Below, one piece after another: positions 1-6,826 of a stretch of DNA of 64,000 bases. The stretch lies in the NCBI RefSeq assembly GCF_024160145.1, contig NZ_JAMYWQ010000010.1, positions 62,001 to 126,000 of the forward strand, written 5' to 3'. The position numbers and the translations under genes were made by a program. The stretch comes from Serratia nevei. GTDB lineage: Bacteria; Pseudomonadota; Gammaproteobacteria; Enterobacterales; Enterobacteriaceae. Positions within the stretch are counted from its first letter, which is position 1; each line of letters begins with the position of its first letter. Under the pieces are notes generated by a model. The model was not told the DNA's origin. It was given only the letters and a program-made list of their open reading frames with translations, and did no database searches.

Positions 1-176
1 CAACCGAACACGTCGGCGACCCAGCTTTGCGCGGCGTTCAGCCACAGTTTGCTGGCGGAGGGAAACAGCACGACCAGCGATCCCAGCAGCAGGATCACCG
101 CCGCTGAGCCGAAAAATACCGGAGCGTTCAATCTGATAGGTTCTTTATCAAGCGATGGGGGATTTTTCACTGTCAT
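1..176 (-). CDS. betT: BCCT-family (choline/betaine) transporter, N-terminal fragment
   Basis: Only the first 58 codons are in the window; the gene runs off the left edge. The ATG at 176-174 opens a short charged N-terminus followed by a hydrophobic segment (about residues 19-40) and a stretch that aligns by eye with the start of E. coli BetT (pattern N-x-V-F-x-S-A ... V-L-F ... L-W). BCCT proteins are sodium- or proton-coupled symporters for choline, betaine or carnitine in the inner membrane. It is divergent from betI, the arrangement seen for E. coli betT, so choline uptake for osmoprotection is the likely role. The exact substrate cannot be judged from this fragment. Confidence 0.7.
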   Translation of the reverse strand, partial: MTVKNPPSLDKEPIRLNAPVFFGSAAVILLLGSLVVLFPSASKLWLNAAQSWVADVFG

Positions 177-248
177 TGGCAGGCTTCCATGGTGCGAAAG
201 ACAGACGATTTCAATGCAACTTTTAGTTAACATTTTATCGTCATTTAT

Positions 249-295
249 TTGACATTTTTGCAGCATATAGAGTATTGATTGACCGTTCAATCAAT
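249..295. promoter_or_regulatory. Probable BetI operator and overlapping promoter
   Basis: A perfect 9-bp inverted repeat, ATTGATTGA at 274-282 and TCAATCAAT at 287-295, with a 4-bp spacer, lies between the divergent transporter and betI. This is the expected form of a TetR-type operator. A TTGACA hexamer at 249-254 is followed 18 bp later by TATTGA (273-278), which would put the -10 of a betI promoter inside the operator. Autoregulation and choline-relieved repression of the transporter are inferred from the BetI family. Confidence 0.65.
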
Positions 296-334
296 CAAAT
301 CCAAAGTGTGATTGGCCTATCAGTTGAGGAAAAT

Positions 335-931
335 ATGTACCGCAGAGACATTCCGGAGCAGCGTAAGGAGCAGTTGATTAACGCCGCCTTCGAGACCATT
401 AACGTCGTCGGGCTGGCCGGCGTCACCCTGTCTCAGGTGGCGAAAGAGGCCGGGCTGTCGACCGGCATCGTCAGCCACTATTTTGGCGATAAAGAGGGGT
501 TGCTCAGCGCCACCATGCGCAAAATCCTGCGCGATCTGCGCGATGCGGTGGCCGAGTGCCGCGCGCAGGCGGCCGGCGACAGCCAGTCACAGCTGTTCGC
601 CATTATCCAGGGCAACTTCCACCCCAGCCAAACCAACGCCGTGTCCATGCGCGCCTGGCTCGACTTCTGGGCCGCCAGCATGCACCAGCCGGTGCTGCGC
701 CGCCTGCAGCGCGCCAACGACAGGCGACTCTATTCCAACATTTGCTGCCAGTTCCGCCGCGAGCTGCCGCTGCCGCAGGCGCGCGACGCCGCACGCGGGC
801 TGGCGGCAATGATCGATGGGCTCTGGCTGCGCGGCAGCCTGGCCGGCGACGAGACAGACCTGAAGCAGGACTGCCGCATCGCCTGCGACTACGTGGCGCA
901 GCGGCTCAATGCTGTTCAGCCGCTGGGGTAA
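335..931 (+). CDS. betI: TetR-family choline-responsive repressor BetI
   Basis: The product is 198 aa, close to the usual ~195 aa of BetI. Residues 10-55 form a TetR helix-turn-helix (LSQVAKEAGLSTGIVSHYF), and the C-terminal part has the BetI-like stretch IDGLWLRGSL. The ATG at 335 is chosen because GAGGA sits 4 bp upstream and it matches the family start; an in-frame ATG at 275 lies inside the operator. BetI represses glycine-betaine synthesis and choline uptake genes until choline binds. Unusually, betB and betA do not follow: the next gene is convergent. They may lie elsewhere, or beyond the left edge. Confidence 0.85.
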   Translation: MYRRDIPEQRKEQLINAAFETINVVGLAGVTLSQVAKEAGLSTGIVSHYFGDKEGLLSATMRKILRDLRDAVAECRAQAAGDSQSQLFAIIQGNFHPSQTNAVSMRAWLDFWAASMHQPVLRRLQRANDRRLYSNICCQFRRELPLPQARDAARGLAAMIDGLWLRGSLAGDETDLKQDCRIACDYVAQRLNAVQPLG

Positions 932-940
932 ACGGCCCCG

Positions 941-2749
941 TCAGCGCGATTCCTGCTCTTCGCTGTACTGGGTTTGCCACATCGCGGCGTAGCGGCCGTT
1001 CGCGGCCAGCAGCGCCTCGTGCCCTCCGCGCTCGACGATCTCCCCCGCCTCCAGCACGATGATCTCATCGGCGTCCACCACGGTGGAGAGCCGGTGGGCG
1101 ATCACCAGCGTGGTGTGGTTGCGGCTCACCTCGCGCAGGTGCCCCTGGATTTCACGTTCGGTCTGGGTATCCAGCGCGCTGGTCGCCTCGTCAAACACCA
1201 GGATGGCCGGATTTTTCAGGATGGTGCGCGCGATCGCCACCCGCTGCTTTTCACCGCCCGACAGCTTCAGCCCGCGCTCACCCACCCGGGTGTCGTAACC
1301 GTCGGGCAGACCGACGATAAAATCATGGATATGCGCCAGCCGCGCCGCCCGCTCGATGTCTTCATCGCTGGAACCGGTTTTGCCGTAGCCGATGTTGTAG
1401 CGCAGCGTATCGTTGAACAGCACCGTATCCTGCGGCACGATGCCGATCGCCTGCCGCAGGCTGGCCTGGGTCAGTTGGCGAATGTCCTGGCCGTCGAGAG
1501 TAATGGCGCCGTCCTGCACGTCGTAGAAGCGGAACAGCAGGCGCGACAGCGTGGACTTGCCCGCGCCGGAGGCGCCGACCACCGCCACCGTGTGGCCCGC
1601 CGGAATGGTAAAACTCACCTGCTTGAGGATCGGCCGGCGCGTGTCGTAACCGAAGCTGACCGCATCGAACCGCACTTCGCCGCGATCGAGGCGCAGCGGC
1701 TGCGCATCCGGGCTATCAACAATTTCACGCTTTTCCTGCAGCAGATCGAACATGTTCTCCATGTCGATCAGCGCCTGGCGCACCTCGGCGTAAATAAAAC
1801 CGAAGAAGTTCAGCGGCTGATACAGCTGCAGCAGATAGGCGTTGACCAGTACGAAGTCGCCGACCGTCATCGTCCCCTGCGTAATGCCCCGCGCCGCCAT
1901 GGCCATCATCACGATCAGCCCGATCGAAATAATGGCGGTTTGCCCCAGGTTGATCGCCGTAAAACTGAATTGGTTCTTGATGGCGGCGTATTCGTACAGC
2001 CGGCGCGACAGGTCGAAACGCTCGGCCTCGAACTCTTCGTTGCCGAAATACTTCACGGTCTCATAGTTCAGCAGGCTGTCGATGGATTTGCTGTTGGCGT
2101 CGGCGTTGGCCTTGTTGAGCTCGCGGCGAAAGCGGGTGCGCCAGCTGACCGCCAGCACGGTAAACAGGATGTAGCAGCCGACCGTCGTCAGGATCGCCAG
2201 CGCGAACCAGCCGTTCAACATGTGCCACATGATCGCCGTGACCAGTGTGAGTTCGAACAGGATCGGCACGATGGAGAACAACAGCCGCGACAGCACCGTG
2301 GACACCGCCTGGGTGCCGCGCTCGATGGACAACGACAGGCCGCCGGTCTGGCGCTCCAGATGGAAGCGCAGGCTCAGTGCATGCAGTTGGCGAAACACCC
2401 GCACGCCCAGCAGGCGCGTGGCATTCTGGCTGACGTGGATAAACATCACGTTGCGCAGTTCCTCAAACAGCGCGCCGCCCACCCGCGCCACGCCATAGGC
2501 GACGATCAGCCCCAGCGGCACCGCCAGCATTTTCGCCGTCTCGCCGCTCAACGCATCGACCATCGCCTTGTAGGCCAGCGGCACCAGCGTGGTGCTGACC
2601 TTGGCCGCCACCATGAACACGAAGGCCACCACCAGATACCCCCGCAGCCGCGGGTTGTCTTTCGGCCACAGATAGGGCAGCAGGAATTTCAGCAAGCGGG
2701 AACGATCCATCATGTAATATTCATCTTCTCGGTCGGGATCGCGGCTCAC
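941..2749 (-). CDS. Atm1/HMT-type ABC exporter (fused permease-ATPase)
   Basis: This 602-aa half-transporter has an N-terminal six-helix ABC exporter domain (about residues 30-330) and a C-terminal ATPase. The ATPase shows Walker A GASGAGKST, signature LSGGEKQRVAIAR, Walker B ILVFDEATSALD and the H-loop (AHRLST). The membrane domain has the Atm1/HMT1 features NYETVKYFGNE and a helix pair around LNFFGFIYAEVRQ. Family members export glutathione-linked metals or related thiol compounds and act as homodimers. The start is uncertain: GTG at 2749 gives the longest form, but ATGs at 2713 and 2710 are equally possible and no strong ribosome site decides. It is divergent from an effector-binding AraC regulator, which may control it. 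Confidence 0.85.
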   Translation of the reverse strand: MSRDPDREDEYYMMDRSRLLKFLLPYLWPKDNPRLRGYLVVAFVFMVAAKVSTTLVPLAYKAMVDALSGETAKMLAVPLGLIVAYGVARVGGALFEELRNVMFIHVSQNATRLLGVRVFRQLHALSLRFHLERQTGGLSLSIERGTQAVSTVLSRLLFSIVPILFELTLVTAIMWHMLNGWFALAILTTVGCYILFTVLAVSWRTRFRRELNKANADANSKSIDSLLNYETVKYFGNEEFEAERFDLSRRLYEYAAIKNQFSFTAINLGQTAIISIGLIVMMAMAARGITQGTMTVGDFVLVNAYLLQLYQPLNFFGFIYAEVRQALIDMENMFDLLQEKREIVDSPDAQPLRLDRGEVRFDAVSFGYDTRRPILKQVSFTIPAGHTVAVVGASGAGKSTLSRLLFRFYDVQDGAITLDGQDIRQLTQASLRQAIGIVPQDTVLFNDTLRYNIGYGKTGSSDEDIERAARLAHIHDFIVGLPDGYDTRVGERGLKLSGGEKQRVAIARTILKNPAILVFDEATSALDTQTEREIQGHLREVSRNHTTLVIAHRLSTVVDADEIIVLEAGEIVERGGHEALLAANGRYAAMWQTQYSEEQESR

Positions 2750-2856
2750 GGCCGCGCGGGGTTATGATTTTGGCCTGGCCGGCGGCAACTCAGCATCATC
2801 CGTCAGGAGAAACGGCGGCGGCTCGGGCAAAGTTCAGGCATGGAGGAGACAATCAC

Positions 2857-3714
2857 ATGACCCACACGTATGCAAAGCGCTTTGCGCAGGTCTTTGACTA
2901 TATCGACCACCACCTGGACGAGGCGCTCACCGTCGAAAAACTGAGCGAGGTGGCCCATTTTTCGCGCTTTCATTTTCAACGCCAGTTTAGCGCGTATTGT
3001 GGCATCTCGGTGTGGCGTTATATCCAGTGGATGAGGCTTAAACGCGCCTCTTACCGCCTGGCGTATAACCCGCTGGAGCCGGTGATTGACATCGCGCTGG
3101 ACGCCGGCTTTCAAAACCCGGAGTCCTTCAGCCGCGCCTTCAAACAGGCGTTCAGCCAAACGCCGAGCCAGTTTCGCAAACGGCCGGCCTGGATCGATTG
3201 GCAGCAGCGCTTTCCCGAGCCGAAACACAAAAGGAAACAACCCATGAAGGTAGACATTGTCGACTTTCCGGCCACGCCGGTGGCGATGATCGAACATCGC
3301 GGCCCGTCCGCGCTGGTCAACGAAACCGCCGCGCGCTTTATCGCATGGCGCAAAACCAGCGGCCTGTCGCCGGTCAGAAGCAGCCGCACTTACGGCATCG
3401 CGCCGCACGATCCGGCCACCACCTCAGCGCAGAACTTCCGCTTCTTCATCTGCGGCGAGGTCACTGCGCCTATCCCGGAGGACAACGCCTTCGGCGTGGT
3501 GAACAGCACGCTGCCGGCCGGGCGCTGCGCGGTACTGCGCCATCACGGCTCGCTGGACGGGCTCTCGGAAGGCGCCCGCTATCTGTACCGCGAGTGGTTG
3601 CCGGCCAGCGGCGAGGAGCTGCGCGATTTTCCGCTCTATTTCCACTACCACAACTTCGTGCACGAGGTGGCGGAATATGAACTGGTGACCGATCTTTACC
3701 TGCCGCTGAAGTAA
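2857..3714 (+). CDS. AraC-type regulator with GyrI-like effector domain
   Basis: The product is 285 aa. Residues 8-108 carry the two AraC/XylS helix-turn-helix units (VEKLSEVAHFSRFHFQRQF and IALDAGFQNPESFSRAFKQ). Residues ~130-285 form a GyrI-like small-molecule binding domain, beginning at MKVDIVDFPATPVAMIEHRG. This HTH-first layout is that of Rob and BacA-like drug and stress regulators, not sugar-type AraC proteins. The ATG at 2857 follows GGAGGA at 2842-2847, so the longer frame from 2764 is rejected. It shares a 107-bp intergenic region with the divergent ABC exporter, so ligand-dependent control of that exporter is a reasonable inference. Confidence 0.85.
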   Translation: MTHTYAKRFAQVFDYIDHHLDEALTVEKLSEVAHFSRFHFQRQFSAYCGISVWRYIQWMRLKRASYRLAYNPLEPVIDIALDAGFQNPESFSRAFKQAFSQTPSQFRKRPAWIDWQQRFPEPKHKRKQPMKVDIVDFPATPVAMIEHRGPSALVNETAARFIAWRKTSGLSPVRSSRTYGIAPHDPATTSAQNFRFFICGEVTAPIPEDNAFGVVNSTLPAGRCAVLRHHGSLDGLSEGARYLYREWLPASGEELRDFPLYFHYHNFVHEVAEYELVTDLYLPLK

Positions 3715-3719
3715 CTGAC

Positions 3720-3743
3720 ATCTGGCTCCGCAAGGCGCCAGAT
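3720..3743. terminator. Hairpin between convergent genes
   Basis: ATCTGGC (3720-3726) pairs with GCCAGAT (3737-3743) between the ends of the AraC-type gene and actS. There is no T-run, so it is a weak or Rho-assisted terminator at best. Confidence 0.35.
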
Positions 3744-3748
3744 TGACG

Positions 3749-4504
3749 TTAACAGGACGGCGACGAACCTTGCGGCGGCAGATAGCGCTGCGGATCGAGC
3801 GCGGTAGCGCGGTAGCGGATCTGGAAGTGCAGGAACACCGAATCGGTGCCGGTGCTGCCCATGGTGCCGATCTTCTGCCCCGCCTTCACATCCTGGCCGT
3901 TGCGCACCAGCGTGGTGTCGTTGTGCGCATAGGCGGTAATAAAGTCTTCGCCGTGCTTAATCATGATCAGGTTGCCGTAGCCGCGCAGCTGGTTGCCGAC
4001 GTACACCACTTTGCCGTTGGCGGAAGCGTAGATCGGCTGGCCGCGTTTGCCGGCGATGTCGATGCCCTTGTTGCCGCCATCTGAATTGGAGTAGGCCTGC
4101 ACGATCCGCCCGCTGGTCGGCCAGCGCCAACAGCGGGCGGCGCCCGGCGGTGGCGTCTGCTTGGCGATCGCGGCGGAAGACGAAGAGGTTTTACGGCGCG
4201 TGGCGGCGGTTTTGGTCGGCGCGCTGCCGCTCAACCGCAGTTTCTGCCCCACTTCCAGGTTATAAGGCGGACGTATCTTGTTGATTCTGGCCAGATCGCT
4301 GACTTCGCTGTCGGTGATCCAGGCGATGTAGTACAGCGTATCGCCCCGTTTGACGGTGTAGGACTTGCCGGTGTAGCTGCCCTTCGGCAATTTGTCGTAG
4401 TCGCGGTTATAGGTGTTTTTACCCGAACACCCGGCCAACAGCAGCCCCAATGTCAGACACACCGCGATGCGGCGCCACCCTGCCAGTTTGCTTCCTGTGC
4501 TCAA
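3749..4504 (-). CDS. actS: LysM/LytM lipoprotein, amidase activator ActS (YgeR)
   Basis: The 251-aa precursor has a lipoprotein signal with lipobox LLAGC (Cys at about 26), a LysM domain (~48-92, SYTVKRGDTLYYIAWITDS), a Ser/Thr/Lys linker and a C-terminal LytM (M23) domain (~125-250). The LytM metal ligands are degenerate: the first His is replaced (NKGID) and HxH has become FLHF, so it should not cleave peptidoglycan. E. coli ActS, which it closely resembles, activates cell-wall amidases at the outer membrane. The start codon is TTG at 4504, supported by GAGGA about 7 bp upstream and by the need for the basic residues before the signal core. Confidence 0.88.
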   Translation of the reverse strand: MSTGSKLAGWRRIAVCLTLGLLLAGCSGKNTYNRDYDKLPKGSYTGKSYTVKRGDTLYYIAWITDSEVSDLARINKIRPPYNLEVGQKLRLSGSAPTKTAATRRKTSSSSAAIAKQTPPPGAARCWRWPTSGRIVQAYSNSDGGNKGIDIAGKRGQPIYASANGKVVYVGNQLRGYGNLIMIKHGEDFITAYAHNDTTLVRNGQDVKAGQKIGTMGSTGTDSVFLHFQIRYRATALDPQRYLPPQGSSPSC

Positions 4505-4653
4505 ATCCTGTCCTCAGTCGTCGTTTCGGTTCTGATACGCGTCAGCCGCACAGTGTAACATTTGCACCGGGTCAGTCAAAAACCCCAGGACGGTCTATGC
4601 TAAACAGGTAAGGATGACTGATTAATTACCCAACGACGAAATGGAGTACTGTC

Positions 4654-5223
4654 ATGTTGAACCTCGACCGCAATAATCTGCCCCTCCTGAGCGAAGAACT
4701 GCTCAAAAAGCAACGCACCACCCTGCTGATCATCGCCTTCCTGCTGCTGGCGGGCGGTATACTGTGCCTGGTCAATCCTTTTGCCTCCGGCGCAGCGCTG
4801 AGCGTGGTGGTCGGTGTTTTGCTGCTGTTGAGCGGCGCCGGGCTGATTATCGCCATGATCGCTAACCGGGCGCAGAACACCTGGCCGATGATCGGCGGCA
4901 TTCTGCTGGGCGTGGCCTACCTGATTATCGGCTATGTGTTCATCACCAGCCCGCTGGCGGGCATTCTGGCGCTGGCAGTGTACCTCGCCGTGCTGTTCGC
5001 GCTCGGCGGCATCGCGCGCCTGGCGGCGGGCTACATGCGCCGCGGGCTGCCGGGCAACTGGCTGCAGTTCGTTATCGGCGTGCTCGATTTGATCATCGCC
5101 TGGATGCTGATCGGCTCAGGCCCGGCGGCGTCGGTCACCCTGGTGACAGCGATCGTCGGCATCGAGATGCTGGTCAGTTCCTTTGCCCTGTTCCAGGCGG
5201 CCAACCTGTTCAAGCGCGCCTGA
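4654..5223 (+). CDS. hdeD: HdeD-family acid-resistance membrane protein
   Basis: The 189-aa product has six hydrophobic segments arranged as paired helices (about residues 22-40, 46-66, 75-93, 98-122, 131-150 and 155-180), the layout of the HdeD/DUF308 family. E. coli HdeD is an inner-membrane protein linked to acid resistance at high cell density. Here it stands alone: the hdeA/hdeB acid chaperones of E. coli are not adjacent, so its exact role is uncertain. A GC-rich hairpin with TTTT follows directly. Confidence 0.75.
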   Translation: MLNLDRNNLPLLSEELLKKQRTTLLIIAFLLLAGGILCLVNPFASGAALSVVVGVLLLLSGAGLIIAMIANRAQNTWPMIGGILLGVAYLIIGYVFITSPLAGILALAVYLAVLFALGGIARLAAGYMRRGLPGNWLQFVIGVLDLIIAWMLIGSGPAASVTLVTAIVGIEMLVSSFALFQAANLFKRA

Positions 5224-5232
5224 TCCCACGCC

Positions 5233-5259
5233 CCGCCGCCCGACAACGGCGGCGGTTTT
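5233..5259 (+). terminator. Intrinsic terminator after hdeD-like gene
   Basis: CCGCCGCC (5233-5240) pairs perfectly with GGCGGCGG (5248-5255) and is followed by TTTT, 10 bases after the stop codon. Confidence 0.7.
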
Positions 5260-5321
5260 CACCGCGTTCGCACCGCTTTCTCCTACACTGAGAAGGATAC
5301 GTTCTGCAACAGGTGAAAAAT

Positions 5322-5990
5322 ATGACCGCTCTCACCAGCCTGATCGCCCGTCACAAGCAGCTTTTCTCTGAGCATCCCTTCCTGAATTATGTGCGAGACA
5401 ACCGCATACCGGTTCAGCGCCGGCTGGCTTTTTTACCCGCCATGTCGCATTTTGTGATGAGTTTTTCCGATCTGAACAAGTATGCGCTGCCCTTTCCCAG
5501 CCCCAAAGATCCGCTGGAGCACGCGGTCAACACGCATGCCCAGGAAGACTCGCACCATTGGCCATGGTTTTTGCACGATCTGCAAACCCTGTCGTTGAAC
5601 ACGCCGACCACGCTGGTCGATAACCTGCGCTTTCTGTGGTCGGATCAACTGCAGGCCAGCCGTCGCCTGGTGTATCACCTGTTCGCACTCAGCGCCAATA
5701 AACCGGCGAAGCAGCGCATTGTGGTGATAGAAATGATCGAGTCCGTCGGCAACGCCGTGTTTACCGTCATTAATCAGGTGGTCAACGAGGCGCATATTCC
5801 GTTGAAATACTGCGGCGATCTGCATCTCAGCAGAGAGACTGGTCACACGATAGGCAGCCACGGCGAATTGCTCGACACGCTGGCGTTTTCCCGGCAAGAA
5901 GAGCAGGAAGCGCGCGCGGCGATAGAGAGCGGTTTTCAAGCATTCTCCTCCTTTTTCAGCGAGTTGGCCGACTACTCTCGCGCCAGGTAA
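5322..5990 (+). CDS. Heme-oxygenase-like fold protein, possible diiron oxidase
   Basis: The 222-aa, mostly helical protein has no signal peptide. It carries acid/His clusters spaced like metal ligands in heme-oxygenase-like diiron enzymes: EHAVNTHAQEDSHHW (E75, H78, H79), a central EMIE (E137/E140), and RETGHTIGSH (E172, H175, H180). Iron-containing members of this fold carry out N-oxygenation, desaturation or C-C cleavage of amino or fatty acids. The ligand assignment is read by eye only. ATG at 5322 is preferred to GTG at 5313 because AGGTG lies 6 bp upstream. It lies 191 bp before a 2OG-Fe dioxygenase on the same strand, so a shared pathway is possible. I do not recognise a named gene. Confidence 0.65.
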   Translation: MTALTSLIARHKQLFSEHPFLNYVRDNRIPVQRRLAFLPAMSHFVMSFSDLNKYALPFPSPKDPLEHAVNTHAQEDSHHWPWFLHDLQTLSLNTPTTLVDNLRFLWSDQLQASRRLVYHLFALSANKPAKQRIVVIEMIESVGNAVFTVINQVVNEAHIPLKYCGDLHLSRETGHTIGSHGELLDTLAFSRQEEQEARAAIESGFQAFSSFFSELADYSRAR

Positions 5991-6039
5991 ACGCCGTTAT
6001 CGCCGTAATGCCCCCCCTTTAATACGTCCCCCATGAGAT

Positions 6040-6057
6040 CGCCCGCCAGCGCGGGCG
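6040..6057. terminator. GC-rich hairpin in the 5991-6181 gap
   Basis: CGCCCG (6040-6045) pairs with CGGGCG (6052-6057). No T-run follows, so termination between the oxygenase-like gene and the dioxygenase is only possible. The AT-rich stretch at 6115-6178 is the likely promoter and leader of the dioxygenase. Confidence 0.3.
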
Positions 6058-6181
6058 TTCACCCCACTTTACGACCGCCGTCACACCTCGCCACCGCCAA
6101 ATTGCGTTGGTTATAGAGTCGTCTACAATTCAATCGAATTACCCCCTACAACATCAGAAATTATTATTATTAGAGGTGATT

Positions 6182-6826
6182 ATGTTACAGAAACACGAAA
6201 ACGTAATAAGTATGACTGTACTAAGCCCGCAAGCCACCCAACAACTGATGCCTTCGTTTTCCTCCTTGCCCCACACGCAACACGCCGACGGCAAATATCG
6301 CCTGCGCCGTTATTCAGTCGTCAAATACCTCAACCCCAACGTCGCCGAAGTGGGGCCGCGCACCTTCATGCAGTCCGATCAGATCAACCACTTCCAGGGC
6401 AACGTGGTGCGCCGCTTCGAACCTATCGACAGCGCCGTACTGCAGAGCGCCGGCATGGCGGAGATGTGCAACCTGTTTGCCGAAAATAACGAACTGCCGG
6501 AAGGTGCCGAGATAGAGATCCACCAAATGCGCGTGGTCGCCATCCAGAAAGATACGCTGGTGGCGCCGGAAGGCATTCACCAGGACGGTTTCGACCATAT
6601 CGCCATGATCGCCATTCACCGGCACAACATCGTCGGCGGTGAAATCATGCTGTACGACGACAGCCACCACGATCCCTTCTTTAAAAAAGCGCTGGCGGAC
6701 GGTGAAGCCGTGCTGCTGGCAGACAGCAAACTGTGGCACAACGCCACGCCGATCAACGCCGTCAGCCCGAAAGAAGAAGGCTATCTTGATCTCTTCGTCC
6801 TCACCGCGCGGGGAGAGAAAGCATGA
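6182..6826 (+). CDS. 2-oxoglutarate/Fe(II)-dependent dioxygenase (amino acid hydroxylase type)
   Basis: The 214-aa product belongs by eye to the 2OG-Fe dioxygenase family that contains Bacillus L-isoleucine 4-hydroxylase (IDO). The iron triad is visible as H133-x-D135 (in GIHQDGFDHI) and H186 (in SKLWHNATP), with the conserved stretch VGGEIMLYD between them. These enzymes hydroxylate free aliphatic or sulfur amino acids, consuming O2 and 2-oxoglutarate. The ATG at 6182 has AGAGGTG 4-5 bp upstream; the longer frame from 6107 lacks a ribosome site. Its stop overlaps the next start by 4 bases (ATGA), so the dioxygenase and the PLP enzyme are translationally coupled. The substrate is unknown. Confidence 0.82.
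   Translation: MLQKHENVISMTVLSPQATQQLMPSFSSLPHTQHADGKYRLRRYSVVKYLNPNVAEVGPRTFMQSDQINHFQGNVVRRFEPIDSAVLQSAGMAEMCNLFAENNELPEGAEIEIHQMRVVAIQKDTLVAPEGIHQDGFDHIAMIAIHRHNIVGGEIMLYDDSHHDPFFKKALADGEAVLLADSKLWHNATPINAVSPKEEGYLDLFVLTARGEKA

Noticed and set aside
49-252. Short plus-strand frame overlapping the betT start and betI promoter
   Set aside because: It lies opposite the transporter start and in the regulatory region; no ribosome site.
974-2767. Open frame of about 600 codons antisense to the ABC exporter
   Set aside because: It is a GC-rich shadow of the real minus-strand gene: Arg/His/Gln-rich translation without domains.
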